This document shows, piece after piece, positions 44,447-52,590 of a DNA stretch of 64,000 nucleotides. The DNA lies in assembly GCF_016458825.1 (NCBI RefSeq), contig NZ_CP066744.1, positions 1,857,868 through 1,921,867 on the forward strand, in the 5' to 3' direction. The DNA comes from Miniphocaeibacter halophilus (lineage in GTDB: Bacteria; Bacillota; Clostridia; Tissierellales; Peptoniphilaceae). The notes below the pieces were generated by a model, which was not told where the DNA came from, made no database searches, and worked only from the letters and a program-made list of their open reading frames with translations. Position numbers and translations under genes: made by a program. Position 1 is the stretch's first letter, and the number at the start of each line of letters is the position of its first letter.

Positions 44447-44962
44447 ATTATTAAGGAATTACAAATTAATGATGAGATTAGAGCAAAAGAGGTTAGATTA
44501 ATAGATGCTAAAGGTGAACAGAAAGGAATTGTTCCTATTGCCAAAGCATTAGAATTAGCTAGGGAGAGTAATCTTGATCTAGTAAATGTAGCTCCAACTG
44601 CTAATCCACCTGTTTGTAAGATTATCGATTATGGTAAGTATAAATACGAGACTATAAAAAAAGAAAAAGAATCTAGAAAAAAACAAAAAACTATCAATGT
44701 TAAAGAAGTGAGACTTTCCCCAAATATTGATACTCATGATTTAAATGTAAAAGCTAAAAGAGCAAATAAATTTTTACAAAATGGGGATAAGGTAAAAGTT
44801 TCTGTTAGATTTAGAGGTAGAGAATTAGGACATACTGCAATAGGTAGAGATGTTCTTAATAAATTTGCTGAATTAACTGAAGAAAATGGTGTAATTGAGA
44901 AAAGACCTGCTATGGAAGGTAGAAGTATGATTATGATATTAAACTCAATTACAGATAAATAA
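44447..44962 (+). CDS. infC: Translation initiation factor IF-3, probable AUU start
   Basis: IF-3 of about 171 residues: [37 protein letters not shown] linker region and the C-terminal domain [15 protein letters not shown]. No ATG precedes the conserved N-terminus. The in-frame GTG at 44441 lies within the ribosome site CGGAGGTG and is too close. ATT codons at 44447 and 44450 sit at correct spacing (5 and 8 bases), and infC of other bacteria is known to use AUU for autoregulation, so one of these is the likely start. IF-3 binds the 30S subunit. Confidence 0.92.
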   Translation: MIKELQINDEIRAKEVRLIDAKGEQKGIVPIAKALELARESNLDLVNVAPTANPPVCKIIDYGKYKYETIKKEKESRKKQKTINVKEVRLSPNIDTHDLNVKAKRANKFLQNGDKVKVSVRFRGRELGHTAIGRDVLNKFAELTEENGVIEKRPAMEGRSMIMILNSITDK

Positions 44963-44976
44963 TTAGGAGGAATATT

Positions 44977-45168
44977 ATGCCAAAGATGAAAACACATAGA
45001 GCTTCTGCTAAGAGATTTAAAAGAACTGGAACTGGTAAACTAAGAAGATTCAAAGCTTACAAAAGTCACTTAACATCTAAAAAATCTCCAAAGAGAATTA
45101 GAAATTTAAGAAAAGGTACTTTAGTAAGCAGTGGAGATCAAAAAAGAATCAATCATATGATTCCATAG
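44977..45168 (+). CDS. rpmI: 50S ribosomal protein L35
   Basis: A 63-residue, very basic protein with the L35 start [20 protein letters not shown] and the internal [16 protein letters not shown]. It lies between infC and rplT as in most bacteria and has a TTAGGAGGAA ribosome site. Confidence 0.98.
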   Translation: MPKMKTHRASAKRFKRTGTGKLRRFKAYKSHLTSKKSPKRIRNLRKGTLVSSGDQKRINHMIP

Positions 45169-45191
45169 TTATAGATTAGGAGGAAAATTAA

Positions 45192-45542
45192 ATGGCAAGA
45201 ATTAAACGTGGTGTTACAGCACACGCTAAACATAAAAAAGTATTAAAAGCAGCAAAAGGTTATTATGGTTCAAAATCTACATTATATAAAACAGCAAATG
45301 AAGCTGTTATTAAGTCGATGACTTACTCCTATATAGGTAGAAAGAGAAGAAAAAGAGATTTTAGACAATTATGGATTGCTAGAATAAATGCAGCATCTAG
45401 ACAAAATGGTCTAAGCTATAGTAAGTTTATGCACGGCTTAAAAAAAGCTAATATAAATATGAATAGAAAAATGTTATCTGAAATGGCTATTAACGATCCA
45501 AGTGCATTTGCACAATTAGTAGAAATAGCTAAAAACGCTTAA
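45192..45542 (+). CDS. rplT: 50S ribosomal protein L20
   Basis: A 116-residue basic protein with [19 protein letters not shown] at the N-terminus and [20 protein letters not shown] in the globular part. It is an early 50S assembly protein and in Firmicutes the likely feedback regulator of this operon through the leader. It is the last gene of the operon, followed by a terminator. Confidence 0.98.
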   Translation: MARIKRGVTAHAKHKKVLKAAKGYYGSKSTLYKTANEAVIKSMTYSYIGRKRRKRDFRQLWIARINAASRQNGLSYSKFMHGLKKANINMNRKMLSEMAINDPSAFAQLVEIAKNA

Positions 45543-45565
45543 ATCCCATAACATGGGGTTTTTTT
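45541..45565 (+). terminator. Terminator after rplT
   Basis: AAATCCCAT (45541-45549) pairs with ATGGGGTTT (45553-45561), with a three-base loop and seven T. It overlaps the rplT stop codon. Confidence 0.88.
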
Positions 45566-45626
45566 GTTTACCCAAATAATTAAAATAAATAGTATATATA
45601 ATTTAAATATATAAGAAGTGGTAAAA

Positions 45627-46970
45627 ATGAAAACTATAAGAAAAAAAAGAATAATCGATAATCCATCATTATATTTGGTTTTAGGCTTCTTTTCTGTAAT
45701 TATAATAGGAAGTTTTTTATTAATGCTTCCTATATCTTCTGCAGATGGTACTGTAGGAAATTACATAGATTGCCTTTTCGTTTCAACTTCAAATGTATGT
45801 GTTACTGGATTAACTCCAGTAGTAACAGCTACTCATTGGAGTACGTTTGGACATGTTGTAATTATTATTTTAATACAAATTGGTGGACTAGGAATAATGA
45901 CAATGTCAACATTAATGGCATTAATCTTAGGTAAGAGAATTACCTTGTCTTCAAGATTAGTAATAAAAGAACAATTAAGTGCAGACAATATGAAGGGACT
46001 TGTAAAGTTAATAAAATATGTACTAGCATCAACTTTCATTATTGAATTAGTAGGTGCCGCTTTACTATCTATTTCATTTATACCTGAATATGGATTAGGA
46101 AAGGGAATTTGGTATAGTATATTTCACTCAATTTCATCCTTTTGTAATGCAGGATTTGATATTTTAGGAGATTCAAGTTTAACAAATTATAATTCAAATG
46201 CTTTGGTAATGCTAACAATAGCTGTATTAATAATTTTAGGTGGACTTGGGTTCAATGTTTACACAAATATAACAGCATATAAATTTAATTTTAAGAAGTA
46301 TTCATTACATGCTAAAATCGTGTTAATTGGAACAGCTTTTCTAATAGTGTCTGTAGCTATATTCATATTTATAGCAGAATATAATAATCCGGGAACATTA
46401 AAGGGACTTAGTGCAAAGGATAAGACAATAGCATCTTTCTTTCAATCGGTTACATTAAGAACTGCAGGATACTACTCAATAGACCAGGCTGCTTTACATG
46501 ATAGTAGTGCTATAATAAGTATTCTTGCTATGTTTATTGGAGGAGCACCGGCTAGTACGGCAGGTGGTTTAAAAATTACAACTTTAGCATTATTAATAAT
46601 TACAGTAATAAATGAAGTAAAGGGAAACGAAAACATTGTAGTATTTAATAAAAGTATAAGGTTTGAACAAGTTTTTAAAGCTATTACAGTATTTATTATT
46701 TTTACTTTTTGGGTGTTATTTGTTTCCATAGTAATAATTATTATAGAACCATTTCCTCCACTAGATGTTTTTTATGAAGTTGTATCAGCTACAGCTACAG
46801 TAGGAATTAGTAGAGGAATTACCCCTGACTTAGCGAATGTGTCAAAATTATTGATTATTCTGACCATGTATTTAGGTAGGGTAGGAATGTTGACGTTATT
46901 ATTTGCTTTTTCAAAAGATAAGAAAAAGAAACAATATAAAGAAGCTTACGGAAATATTATTTTAGGATAG
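45627..46970 (+). CDS. ktrB: Potassium uptake channel subunit KtrB/TrkH
   Basis: This polytopic protein is about 447 residues from the ATG at 45627; a GTG at 45618 is the alternative, and the ribosome site is weak either way. Four pore-loop repeats of the TrkH/KtrB superfamily are visible: SNVCVTGLTPV, SSFCNAGFD, SVTLRTAGYYSI with GGAPASTAGG, and SATATVGISRG. With KtrA it forms a Na+-dependent K+ uptake system in the membrane. A terminator upstream separates it from rplT; no clear promoter was recognised. Confidence 0.93.
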   Translation: MKTIRKKRIIDNPSLYLVLGFFSVIIIGSFLLMLPISSADGTVGNYIDCLFVSTSNVCVTGLTPVVTATHWSTFGHVVIIILIQIGGLGIMTMSTLMALILGKRITLSSRLVIKEQLSADNMKGLVKLIKYVLASTFIIELVGAALLSISFIPEYGLGKGIWYSIFHSISSFCNAGFDILGDSSLTNYNSNALVMLTIAVLIILGGLGFNVYTNITAYKFNFKKYSLHAKIVLIGTAFLIVSVAIFIFIAEYNNPGTLKGLSAKDKTIASFFQSVTLRTAGYYSIDQAALHDSSAIISILAMFIGGAPASTAGGLKITTLALLIITVINEVKGNENIVVFNKSIRFEQVFKAITVFIIFTFWVLFVSIVIIIIEPFPPLDVFYEVVSATATVGISRGITPDLANVSKLLIILTMYLGRVGMLTLLFAFSKDKKKKQYKEAYGNIILG

Positions 46971-46977
46971 GTGAGAA

Positions 46978-47634
46978 ATGAAACAATTTGTAGTTATTGG
47001 TTGTGGTAGATTTGGAAAATCATTAGCGTTAAAATTATCTGAGTTAAATCAAGAGGTTTTGGTTATAGATCAAGATGAGGATGTAGTAAATGAAATTAGT
47101 CCTTCTGTTACCTATGCAGTAACAGCAGACGTTACGGCAGAAGGTGTCCTTGAGGATTTAGGAGTACAGAATTTTGATGTAGTAATAATAGGTATGAGTT
47201 CAAATTTTGAAGCTTCTGTATTGGTTACTGCAACAGCAAAAGAATTAGGAGTAGATACTGTTATAGCAAAAGTAAAAGATACGCTTCATGGGAAGATTAT
47301 GACTAAAATTGGAGCGGATAAGGTTATTATTCCAGAAAAGGAAACGGGTTTAAGACTTGCTCATAGCTTGACCAAGAAAAGCATTATAGATTTTATTGAA
47401 GTATCTGAAGAATTTAGCCTAATGGAAATAAAAGCTCCTAAAAATTGGACCAATAAAATGATAAAAGACCTAGAAATAAGAAATAAATATAATCTAAGTA
47501 TTATTGCTGTAAGACGTAATGAGGATATTATTATAAATCCTGAAGCTGATTTAGTAATAGGAAGTTCAGATGTATTATCGGTAGTTGGTAAAACTTCTGA
47601 TATAGAGGAATTGGTTAATATTACAAATGATTAA
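46978..47634 (+). CDS. ktrA: Potassium uptake regulatory subunit KtrA/TrkA
   Basis: A 218-residue cytoplasmic protein with an RCK-N Rossmann fold (VIGCGRFGKSLALKL, nucleotide-binding glycines at about 7-12; acidic D in VIDQDEDVV) and an RCK-C/TrkA-C domain (about 135-216). It forms the gating ring under KtrB and responds to ATP/ADP and possibly c-di-AMP. It is 7 bases after ktrB. Confidence 0.95.
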   Translation: MKQFVVIGCGRFGKSLALKLSELNQEVLVIDQDEDVVNEISPSVTYAVTADVTAEGVLEDLGVQNFDVVIIGMSSNFEASVLVTATAKELGVDTVIAKVKDTLHGKIMTKIGADKVIIPEKETGLRLAHSLTKKSIIDFIEVSEEFSLMEIKAPKNWTNKMIKDLEIRNKYNLSIIAVRRNEDIIINPEADLVIGSSDVLSVVGKTSDIEELVNITND

Positions 47635-48415
47635 AAGAATAGAAAGTAAGGACAATAAAGAGTTTAAAAAATTTAAATCTTTAAAAACCAATACTGGAAG
47701 AAAAAAGAATAATCTATTTATAATAGAAGGTAAAAAAATGCTAATAGAAGCATTTACCTCTAAAGTGTCTATACAAAATATAATTATCAATGAGGATTTT
47801 AAAGATTTAACTATATTGAAAAATAGAAAAGAGAGTATAATTCAATTAAAAAATTCCTTATTTAATGAAATAACAGAAATGAAAAATTCTGAAGGAATAC
47901 TAGCTATATGTGAGTTCTTAAGTAATAAGGAAATAGATTTAAGTAAAAATCTTTTAGTCTTGGATAATATTAGAGATCCAGGAAATATGGGGACAATAAT
48001 ACGTACTGCTGAATCCTTTGGATATAATAATATATTATTAATAAATGGTTGTGTAAATATATACAATCATAAGGTTTTACGATCTTCTATGGGATCTATT
48101 TTTAGAGTTAATTTAAAAGAAATAAAACTAGAGGATTTAAATATATTAAAAAACACACATTTAATATATTCTATGTCATTATCGGACAATGCAGAAAGCA
48201 TATTTAATATGACAGATATAAAAAAACATGCTATAATTATTGGAAATGAGGCAAATGGAGTAGACAAGGAAATTATAGAGATTTCAGATAAAAATATTAT
48301 TATTCCAATTTCAAAAAATGTTGAATCTTTAAATGCAGCAATTGCTGCATCGGTTACAATGTTTTATTTTAATTTAATAAGTACAGTGAAGGAAAAAAAG
48401 ATAGATTTTAATTAG
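47627..48415 (+). CDS. SpoU/TrmH-family RNA 2'-O-methyltransferase
   Basis: A 262-residue SPOUT enzyme. The SAM-knot motifs are VLDNIRDPGNMGTIIRTAESFG (motif 1), IIIGNEANGVDKEI (motif 2) and IPISKNVESLNAAIAAS (motif 3). An N-terminal substrate-binding domain is present (about 1-95). It methylates ribose in 23S rRNA or tRNA; the precise site is not predictable. It overlaps ktrA by 8 bases. In clostridia it often precedes pheST, as here. Confidence 0.92.
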   Translation: MIKRIESKDNKEFKKFKSLKTNTGRKKNNLFIIEGKKMLIEAFTSKVSIQNIIINEDFKDLTILKNRKESIIQLKNSLFNEITEMKNSEGILAICEFLSNKEIDLSKNLLVLDNIRDPGNMGTIIRTAESFGYNNILLINGCVNIYNHKVLRSSMGSIFRVNLKEIKLEDLNILKNTHLIYSMSLSDNAESIFNMTDIKKHAIIIGNEANGVDKEIIEISDKNIIIPISKNVESLNAAIAASVTMFYFNLISTVKEKKIDFN

Positions 48416-48416
48416 T

Positions 48417-48590
48417 AGAGAGCTATGAATTGGTGAAACATAGTAATTAAACTATCCCTATTCATTCCGGAGTTCTCAGGTAATTCTGAGCGTTAACTAA
48501 CGATATATAGTTTCAAATTAAGTGATGTTTTCATAATTTGGGTGGTACCGCGGAAATCTTTCGTCCCATTTTGGGATGGGAGATTTTTTT
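48417..48590 (+). promoter_or_regulatory. T-box riboswitch controlling pheST
   Basis: The universal T-box sequence GGGTGGTACCGCGG is at 48540-48553. It is followed by a terminator stem (about 48554-48588, TCCCA/TGGGA core) and a T-run ending at 48590. Upstream there is an AGAG...GGTG stem I element and a TTC followed by A at 48461-48464, a likely phenylalanine specifier. Uncharged tRNA-Phe would stabilise the antiterminator and switch on pheS-pheT. The specifier assignment is by position and by the gene it precedes. Confidence 0.92.
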
Positions 48591-48620
48591 ATTTAATATA
48601 GGTTACTAATAGGAGGAAAA

Positions 48621-49643
48621 ATGAAAAATAAATTATTGAATATAAAAGAACAAACTTTAGCTAAATTAGGTGAAATAAAAAATTTAGAAGAATTAGAGAA
48701 AATTAGAGTTAAAATATTAGGTAAAAAAGGAGAGTTGACTCTAGTTTTAAGAGGAATGGGAAAACTATCTAAAGAAGAAAGACCTATTGTAGGACAATAT
48801 GCAAATGAAATAAGAAATGACATAGAAGACTATATTGGAATAAAGAAAAAGGAATTAATAGAAAAAATAAACAAAATTAAAATAGAGGAAGAAAAAATCG
48901 ATGTTACAGCAAAAAAGGGCTCTTTAAAAATAGGTCATAGACATCCTTTAAATAAGACTATGGAGGAATTGGAAAATCTGTTTCAAACAATGGGGTTTTC
49001 AATTATAGAAGGACCAGAGGTTGAAACTGTTGCAAATAATTTCGATTTGTTAAATTCGCCTAAAAATCATCCATCTAGGGACTTAACAGATACATTTTAT
49101 ATAAATGAAGATATTTTACTTAGAACTCATACTTCAACAGTTCAAATTAGAACTATGTTAAATAACAAACCTCCAATTAGGATGGTTTCAGCAGGTAGGA
49201 CCTTTAGATTTGATGATGTTGACGACACACACTCTCCGATGTTTCATCAAATTGAGGGTTTAGTAGTAGATAAAAATGTTACCATGTCTAATTTAATGCA
49301 TACCTTAGATGTATTTATTAGAGAATTCTTTGGGGAAGATATGAAAACTAGATATAGACCACACTATTTTCCTTTTACAGAACCATCTGCAGAAGTAGAT
49401 GTGTCATGCTTTTCCTGTCATGGTGAAGGATGTCCAGAATGTAATTATACAGGATGGAGTATGGAATTATTAGGATGTGGAATGGTTCATCCTAATGTAT
49501 TGAGAAATTGTGGCATTGATCCGGAAATTTATTCAGGATTTGCCTTTGGAATGGGAATAGATAGAATTACAATGGTAAAACATGGTATTAATAACATTAG
49601 ATTATTATATGATAACGATAAGAGATTTTTAGAACAGTTTTAG
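48621..49643 (+). CDS. pheS: Phenylalanyl-tRNA synthetase alpha subunit
   Basis: A 340-residue class II synthetase subunit with an N-terminal coiled coil (about 1-90) and a catalytic domain. Markers are GHRHPL, the motif 2 region with VSAGRTFRFDDVDDTHSPMFHQIEG, and GCGMVHPNVL with GFAFGMGIDR (motif 3). A CFSCHGEGCPEC stretch near residue 260 could bind zinc. It works as an (alpha-beta)2 enzyme with PheT. AGGAGG ribosome site, 30 bases after the T-box. Confidence 0.97.
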   Translation: MKNKLLNIKEQTLAKLGEIKNLEELEKIRVKILGKKGELTLVLRGMGKLSKEERPIVGQYANEIRNDIEDYIGIKKKELIEKINKIKIEEEKIDVTAKKGSLKIGHRHPLNKTMEELENLFQTMGFSIIEGPEVETVANNFDLLNSPKNHPSRDLTDTFYINEDILLRTHTSTVQIRTMLNNKPPIRMVSAGRTFRFDDVDDTHSPMFHQIEGLVVDKNVTMSNLMHTLDVFIREFFGEDMKTRYRPHYFPFTEPSAEVDVSCFSCHGEGCPECNYTGWSMELLGCGMVHPNVLRNCGIDPEIYSGFAFGMGIDRITMVKHGINNIRLLYDNDKRFLEQF

Positions 49644-49652
49644 GAGGAATAT

Positions 49653-52031
49653 ATGCTATTACCAATAGTTTGGATGAAAGAATATGTTAATATAGATACA
49701 GATATTATGGAATTAATAAATGAAGTTACACTATCAGGTTCACATGTTGAATCAATTAATGATTTAGGAGAAAAATTAAACAATATAGTTGTTGCAAAAA
49801 TATTAGAAATAAAAAAACATCCTAATGCTGATAAATTATCCTTAGTAAAAGTTGATTATGGAGAAAAAGTAGTTGAAATAATTACCGGTGCTAAAAATAT
49901 GAAAGAAGGAGATTTAGTAGCTTTTGCAAAACTTGGAGCAATATTACCAGATGGGTTAGAAATAAAGCCAATTGATTTAAAGGGAATAGAGTCTACAGGA
50001 ATGTTATGTTCATATGAAGAATTAGGATATATTGATAGTGTTATTCCTAAAAGTTCAGCAAATGGAATTATAATTTTAGAAAATGGTAAAATTGGAGAAA
50101 ATATTATAGATGCTTTACAATTAAAGGATCCAGTTGTAGAATTTGAAATAACGCCTAATAGATCGGATTGTTTGTCAATAGTAGGTATTTCAAGAGAAGT
50201 AGCAGCAACTTTTAACAAGAAAATCAATTTACCAACAATAAATATAGAAAGAGAAGAGGATAAAATTGAAAATTATTTTAACTCAATAGAAGTTTTATCT
50301 GACAATTGTTTAAGATATGTGGGAAAAATTGTAAAAGATGTTGTAGTAAAAGAATCTCCTCAATGGATGCAAAATTACTTAATGCAAGCTGGAATGAGGC
50401 CGATAAATAATATTGTAGATATTACAAACTATGTTTTATTGGAATTAGGACAACCTCTTCATGCTTTTGATATTGAAACTTTAGAAGATAAAAAAATCAT
50501 TGTAAGACAAGCAAATGAAAATGAAGAAATGACAACATTGGACAATAACAGTAGAAAATTAAGGAAAACGGATCTAGTTATTTCCGATGGGAAAAAACCG
50601 GTAGCCATAGCTGGAGTTATGGGAGGATTAAATAGTGAAATAACTAATAGTACAAAAACTATTTTAGTTGAATCTGCAGTATTTGATGCTGATTCAGTTA
50701 GAAAAACCTCTAAACATTTAGGACTTAGAACAGAGGCATCTCAAAGGTTTGAAAAGGGAATATCACCTGAAATAAGTAAATATGCAGCCGAAAGAGTTTG
50801 TGAACTTATTGAAGAAACAAATTCAGGTACCGTTGTTAAAGGAAGCTATGATATTTATAAAAAACCTCAAGAAGATAGGATAATTAATATTAGTGTTGAA
50901 AGAATCAATAAATTATTGGGAACAGAAATTTCTAAGGAAGAAATTGTAAACTATTTAGAAAATTTAGAATTTGAAGTAGAAGAAGAAAATGATATTTTAA
51001 TAGTAAAAGTTCCTAAATTTAGATTGGATATTAGTATAGAAGAAGATATAATTGAGGAAGTGGGGAGATTATATGGTTTCCATAATATTGAACCAAAACC
51101 ATTAGGTGGAGGATTATTACGAGGTAAAAAATCATATAATAGACTAATAGAAGATGAAACTAAAAATATAATGTATGCATTGGGGTTATATGAAGCTACT
51201 ACCTATTCTTTTATAAGCAGAAAAGCCTACTCTAAAACATTAACGGATATTGATGAAGAGGAATTAGTTACATTAAAAAATCCATTAGGGGAAGACTTTA
51301 GTGTAATGCGAACTACTTTAATTCCAAATATTTTAAATGTATTGGAAAAAAATAGTAAAAATAAAATAGATGAATTTAAGGTTTATGAATTAGGAAATAC
51401 ATTCCATTCCTATGATGCAAAAAAACTTCCAGTAGAAAGTAAAAAAGTAACATTGGGAATGTACGGTAAATATGATTTTTATGATATAAAGGATATAGTG
51501 TCAATCTATTTAAATCAATTAGGTTTGAAAGATTTAGAATTTACTGCCTTAACAGATAATAAAACATTTCATCCAGGTAGAGCAGCAAGCATTGCTTTTA
51601 AGGGAGAAGTACTAGGACAAATTGGAGAAATTAGCTATGAAGTTGCAGAAAACTATAATATTGGTTCAAGAGTATATATAGCTGAAATTGATTTATCAAT
51701 AGTGGGAAAATATGTAAATTTAGAAAAGACATATAAGCCAATTATAAAGTATCCTAGTATTGAACGGGATATAGCAATTGTTGTAGATAGAAATTTAGAA
51801 ACTGCAAAAATTGAAAATGTAATAGAAGGTTCAGGAAAAGGTCTTGTGCAAAAAATAGATTTATTTGATATATACACAGGAGAGCACGTAGATAGCAATA
51901 AAAAGAGCTTAGCATATAGAATAGTTTTTCAATCTCCAGAAAGAACATTAAAAGAAAAAGAAGTGAACATTATTGTAGAAGATATATTAAACGAGTTAGA
52001 AAAGGGTTTTGGTGCTAAATTAAGGAGCTAA
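49653..52031 (+). CDS. pheT: Phenylalanyl-tRNA synthetase beta subunit
   Basis: A 792-residue subunit. Domains in order: tRNA-binding OB fold (about 40-150, VAKILEIKKHPNADKLSLVKVD), B3/B4 editing domain (about 205-390, with GQPLHAFD), B5 (about 405-475), catalytic-like core, and C-terminal FDX-ACB anticodon-binding domain (about 698-792, KYPSIERDIAIVVD). The editing domain hydrolyses Tyr-tRNA-Phe. It starts 9 bases after pheS with TAGGAGG. Confidence 0.97.
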   Translation: MLLPIVWMKEYVNIDTDIMELINEVTLSGSHVESINDLGEKLNNIVVAKILEIKKHPNADKLSLVKVDYGEKVVEIITGAKNMKEGDLVAFAKLGAILPDGLEIKPIDLKGIESTGMLCSYEELGYIDSVIPKSSANGIIILENGKIGENIIDALQLKDPVVEFEITPNRSDCLSIVGISREVAATFNKKINLPTINIEREEDKIENYFNSIEVLSDNCLRYVGKIVKDVVVKESPQWMQNYLMQAGMRPINNIVDITNYVLLELGQPLHAFDIETLEDKKIIVRQANENEEMTTLDNNSRKLRKTDLVISDGKKPVAIAGVMGGLNSEITNSTKTILVESAVFDADSVRKTSKHLGLRTEASQRFEKGISPEISKYAAERVCELIEETNSGTVVKGSYDIYKKPQEDRIINISVERINKLLGTEISKEEIVNYLENLEFEVEEENDILIVKVPKFRLDISIEEDIIEEVGRLYGFHNIEPKPLGGGLLRGKKSYNRLIEDETKNIMYALGLYEATTYSFISRKAYSKTLTDIDEEELVTLKNPLGEDFSVMRTTLIPNILNVLEKNSKNKIDEFKVYELGNTFHSYDAKKLPVESKKVTLGMYGKYDFYDIKDIVSIYLNQLGLKDLEFTALTDNKTFHPGRAASIAFKGEVLGQIGEISYEVAENYNIGSRVYIAEIDLSIVGKYVNLEKTYKPIIKYPSIERDIAIVVDRNLETAKIENVIEGSGKGLVQKIDLFDIYTGEHVDSNKKSLAYRIVFQSPERTLKEKEVNIIVEDILNELEKGFGAKLRS

Positions 52032-52032
52032 A

Positions 52033-52590
52033 ATGTCTGAAAAAACAAAATATAATATAAGGATATTAAATAATACCTATACAATAAAATCTGACAAATC
52101 AGAAGAAGCTATAGATGAAATTACCAGTAAAATTAATAGTAAATTATCAGAACTAAGAAAAAATAATCCTAATTTAAAACAGGAGATGCTTCTAAGCTTA
52201 GCTTTGTTATATTTTAGTGAAGAAATTACAAATAATGATTTAGAGATTTCAAATTTAAGAGATGAGATAGACAGTTTCAGACAGGAAAAAAGAACAATAA
52301 AAGAAAAGAATGAAAATTTTATAAAAAATATTAACCAACTAGAAAAAGATAATTTAAAACTAAAAGAGGACATTAATCTTTACCTTAACAATATAAATAA
52401 GCTAAATCAATATATTGAAACTCTTAAAATAGAAACATCAAACTATTTACAAGAACTAGAAGGTAAAAACAATACTATTAAAAAATTAAACGATAATATG
52501 GATAATCTTAGAAGAGATTACACACAGACATTAATAATAGTTAATTCGGTAAAAAGAGAATTAGAAAAAATCAAGGGTAAGGTTTTATAA
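52033..52590 (+). CDS. zapA: ZapA-family Z-ring protein with long coiled coil
   Basis: A 185-residue protein. The ZapA domain covers about 1-70 (NIRILNNTYTIKSD, NPNLKQEMLLSLALLYFSEE). A long coiled coil rich in Lys, Glu and Asn follows (about 70-180). ZapA bundles FtsZ filaments. The coiled coil is longer than in typical ZapA (about 85-110 residues in total), as seen in some clostridial versions. It is tightly placed between pheT and the U32 gene. Confidence 0.8.
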   Translation: MSEKTKYNIRILNNTYTIKSDKSEEAIDEITSKINSKLSELRKNNPNLKQEMLLSLALLYFSEEITNNDLEISNLRDEIDSFRQEKRTIKEKNENFIKNINQLEKDNLKLKEDINLYLNNINKLNQYIETLKIETSNYLQELEGKNNTIKKLNDNMDNLRRDYTQTLIIVNSVKRELEKIKGKVL

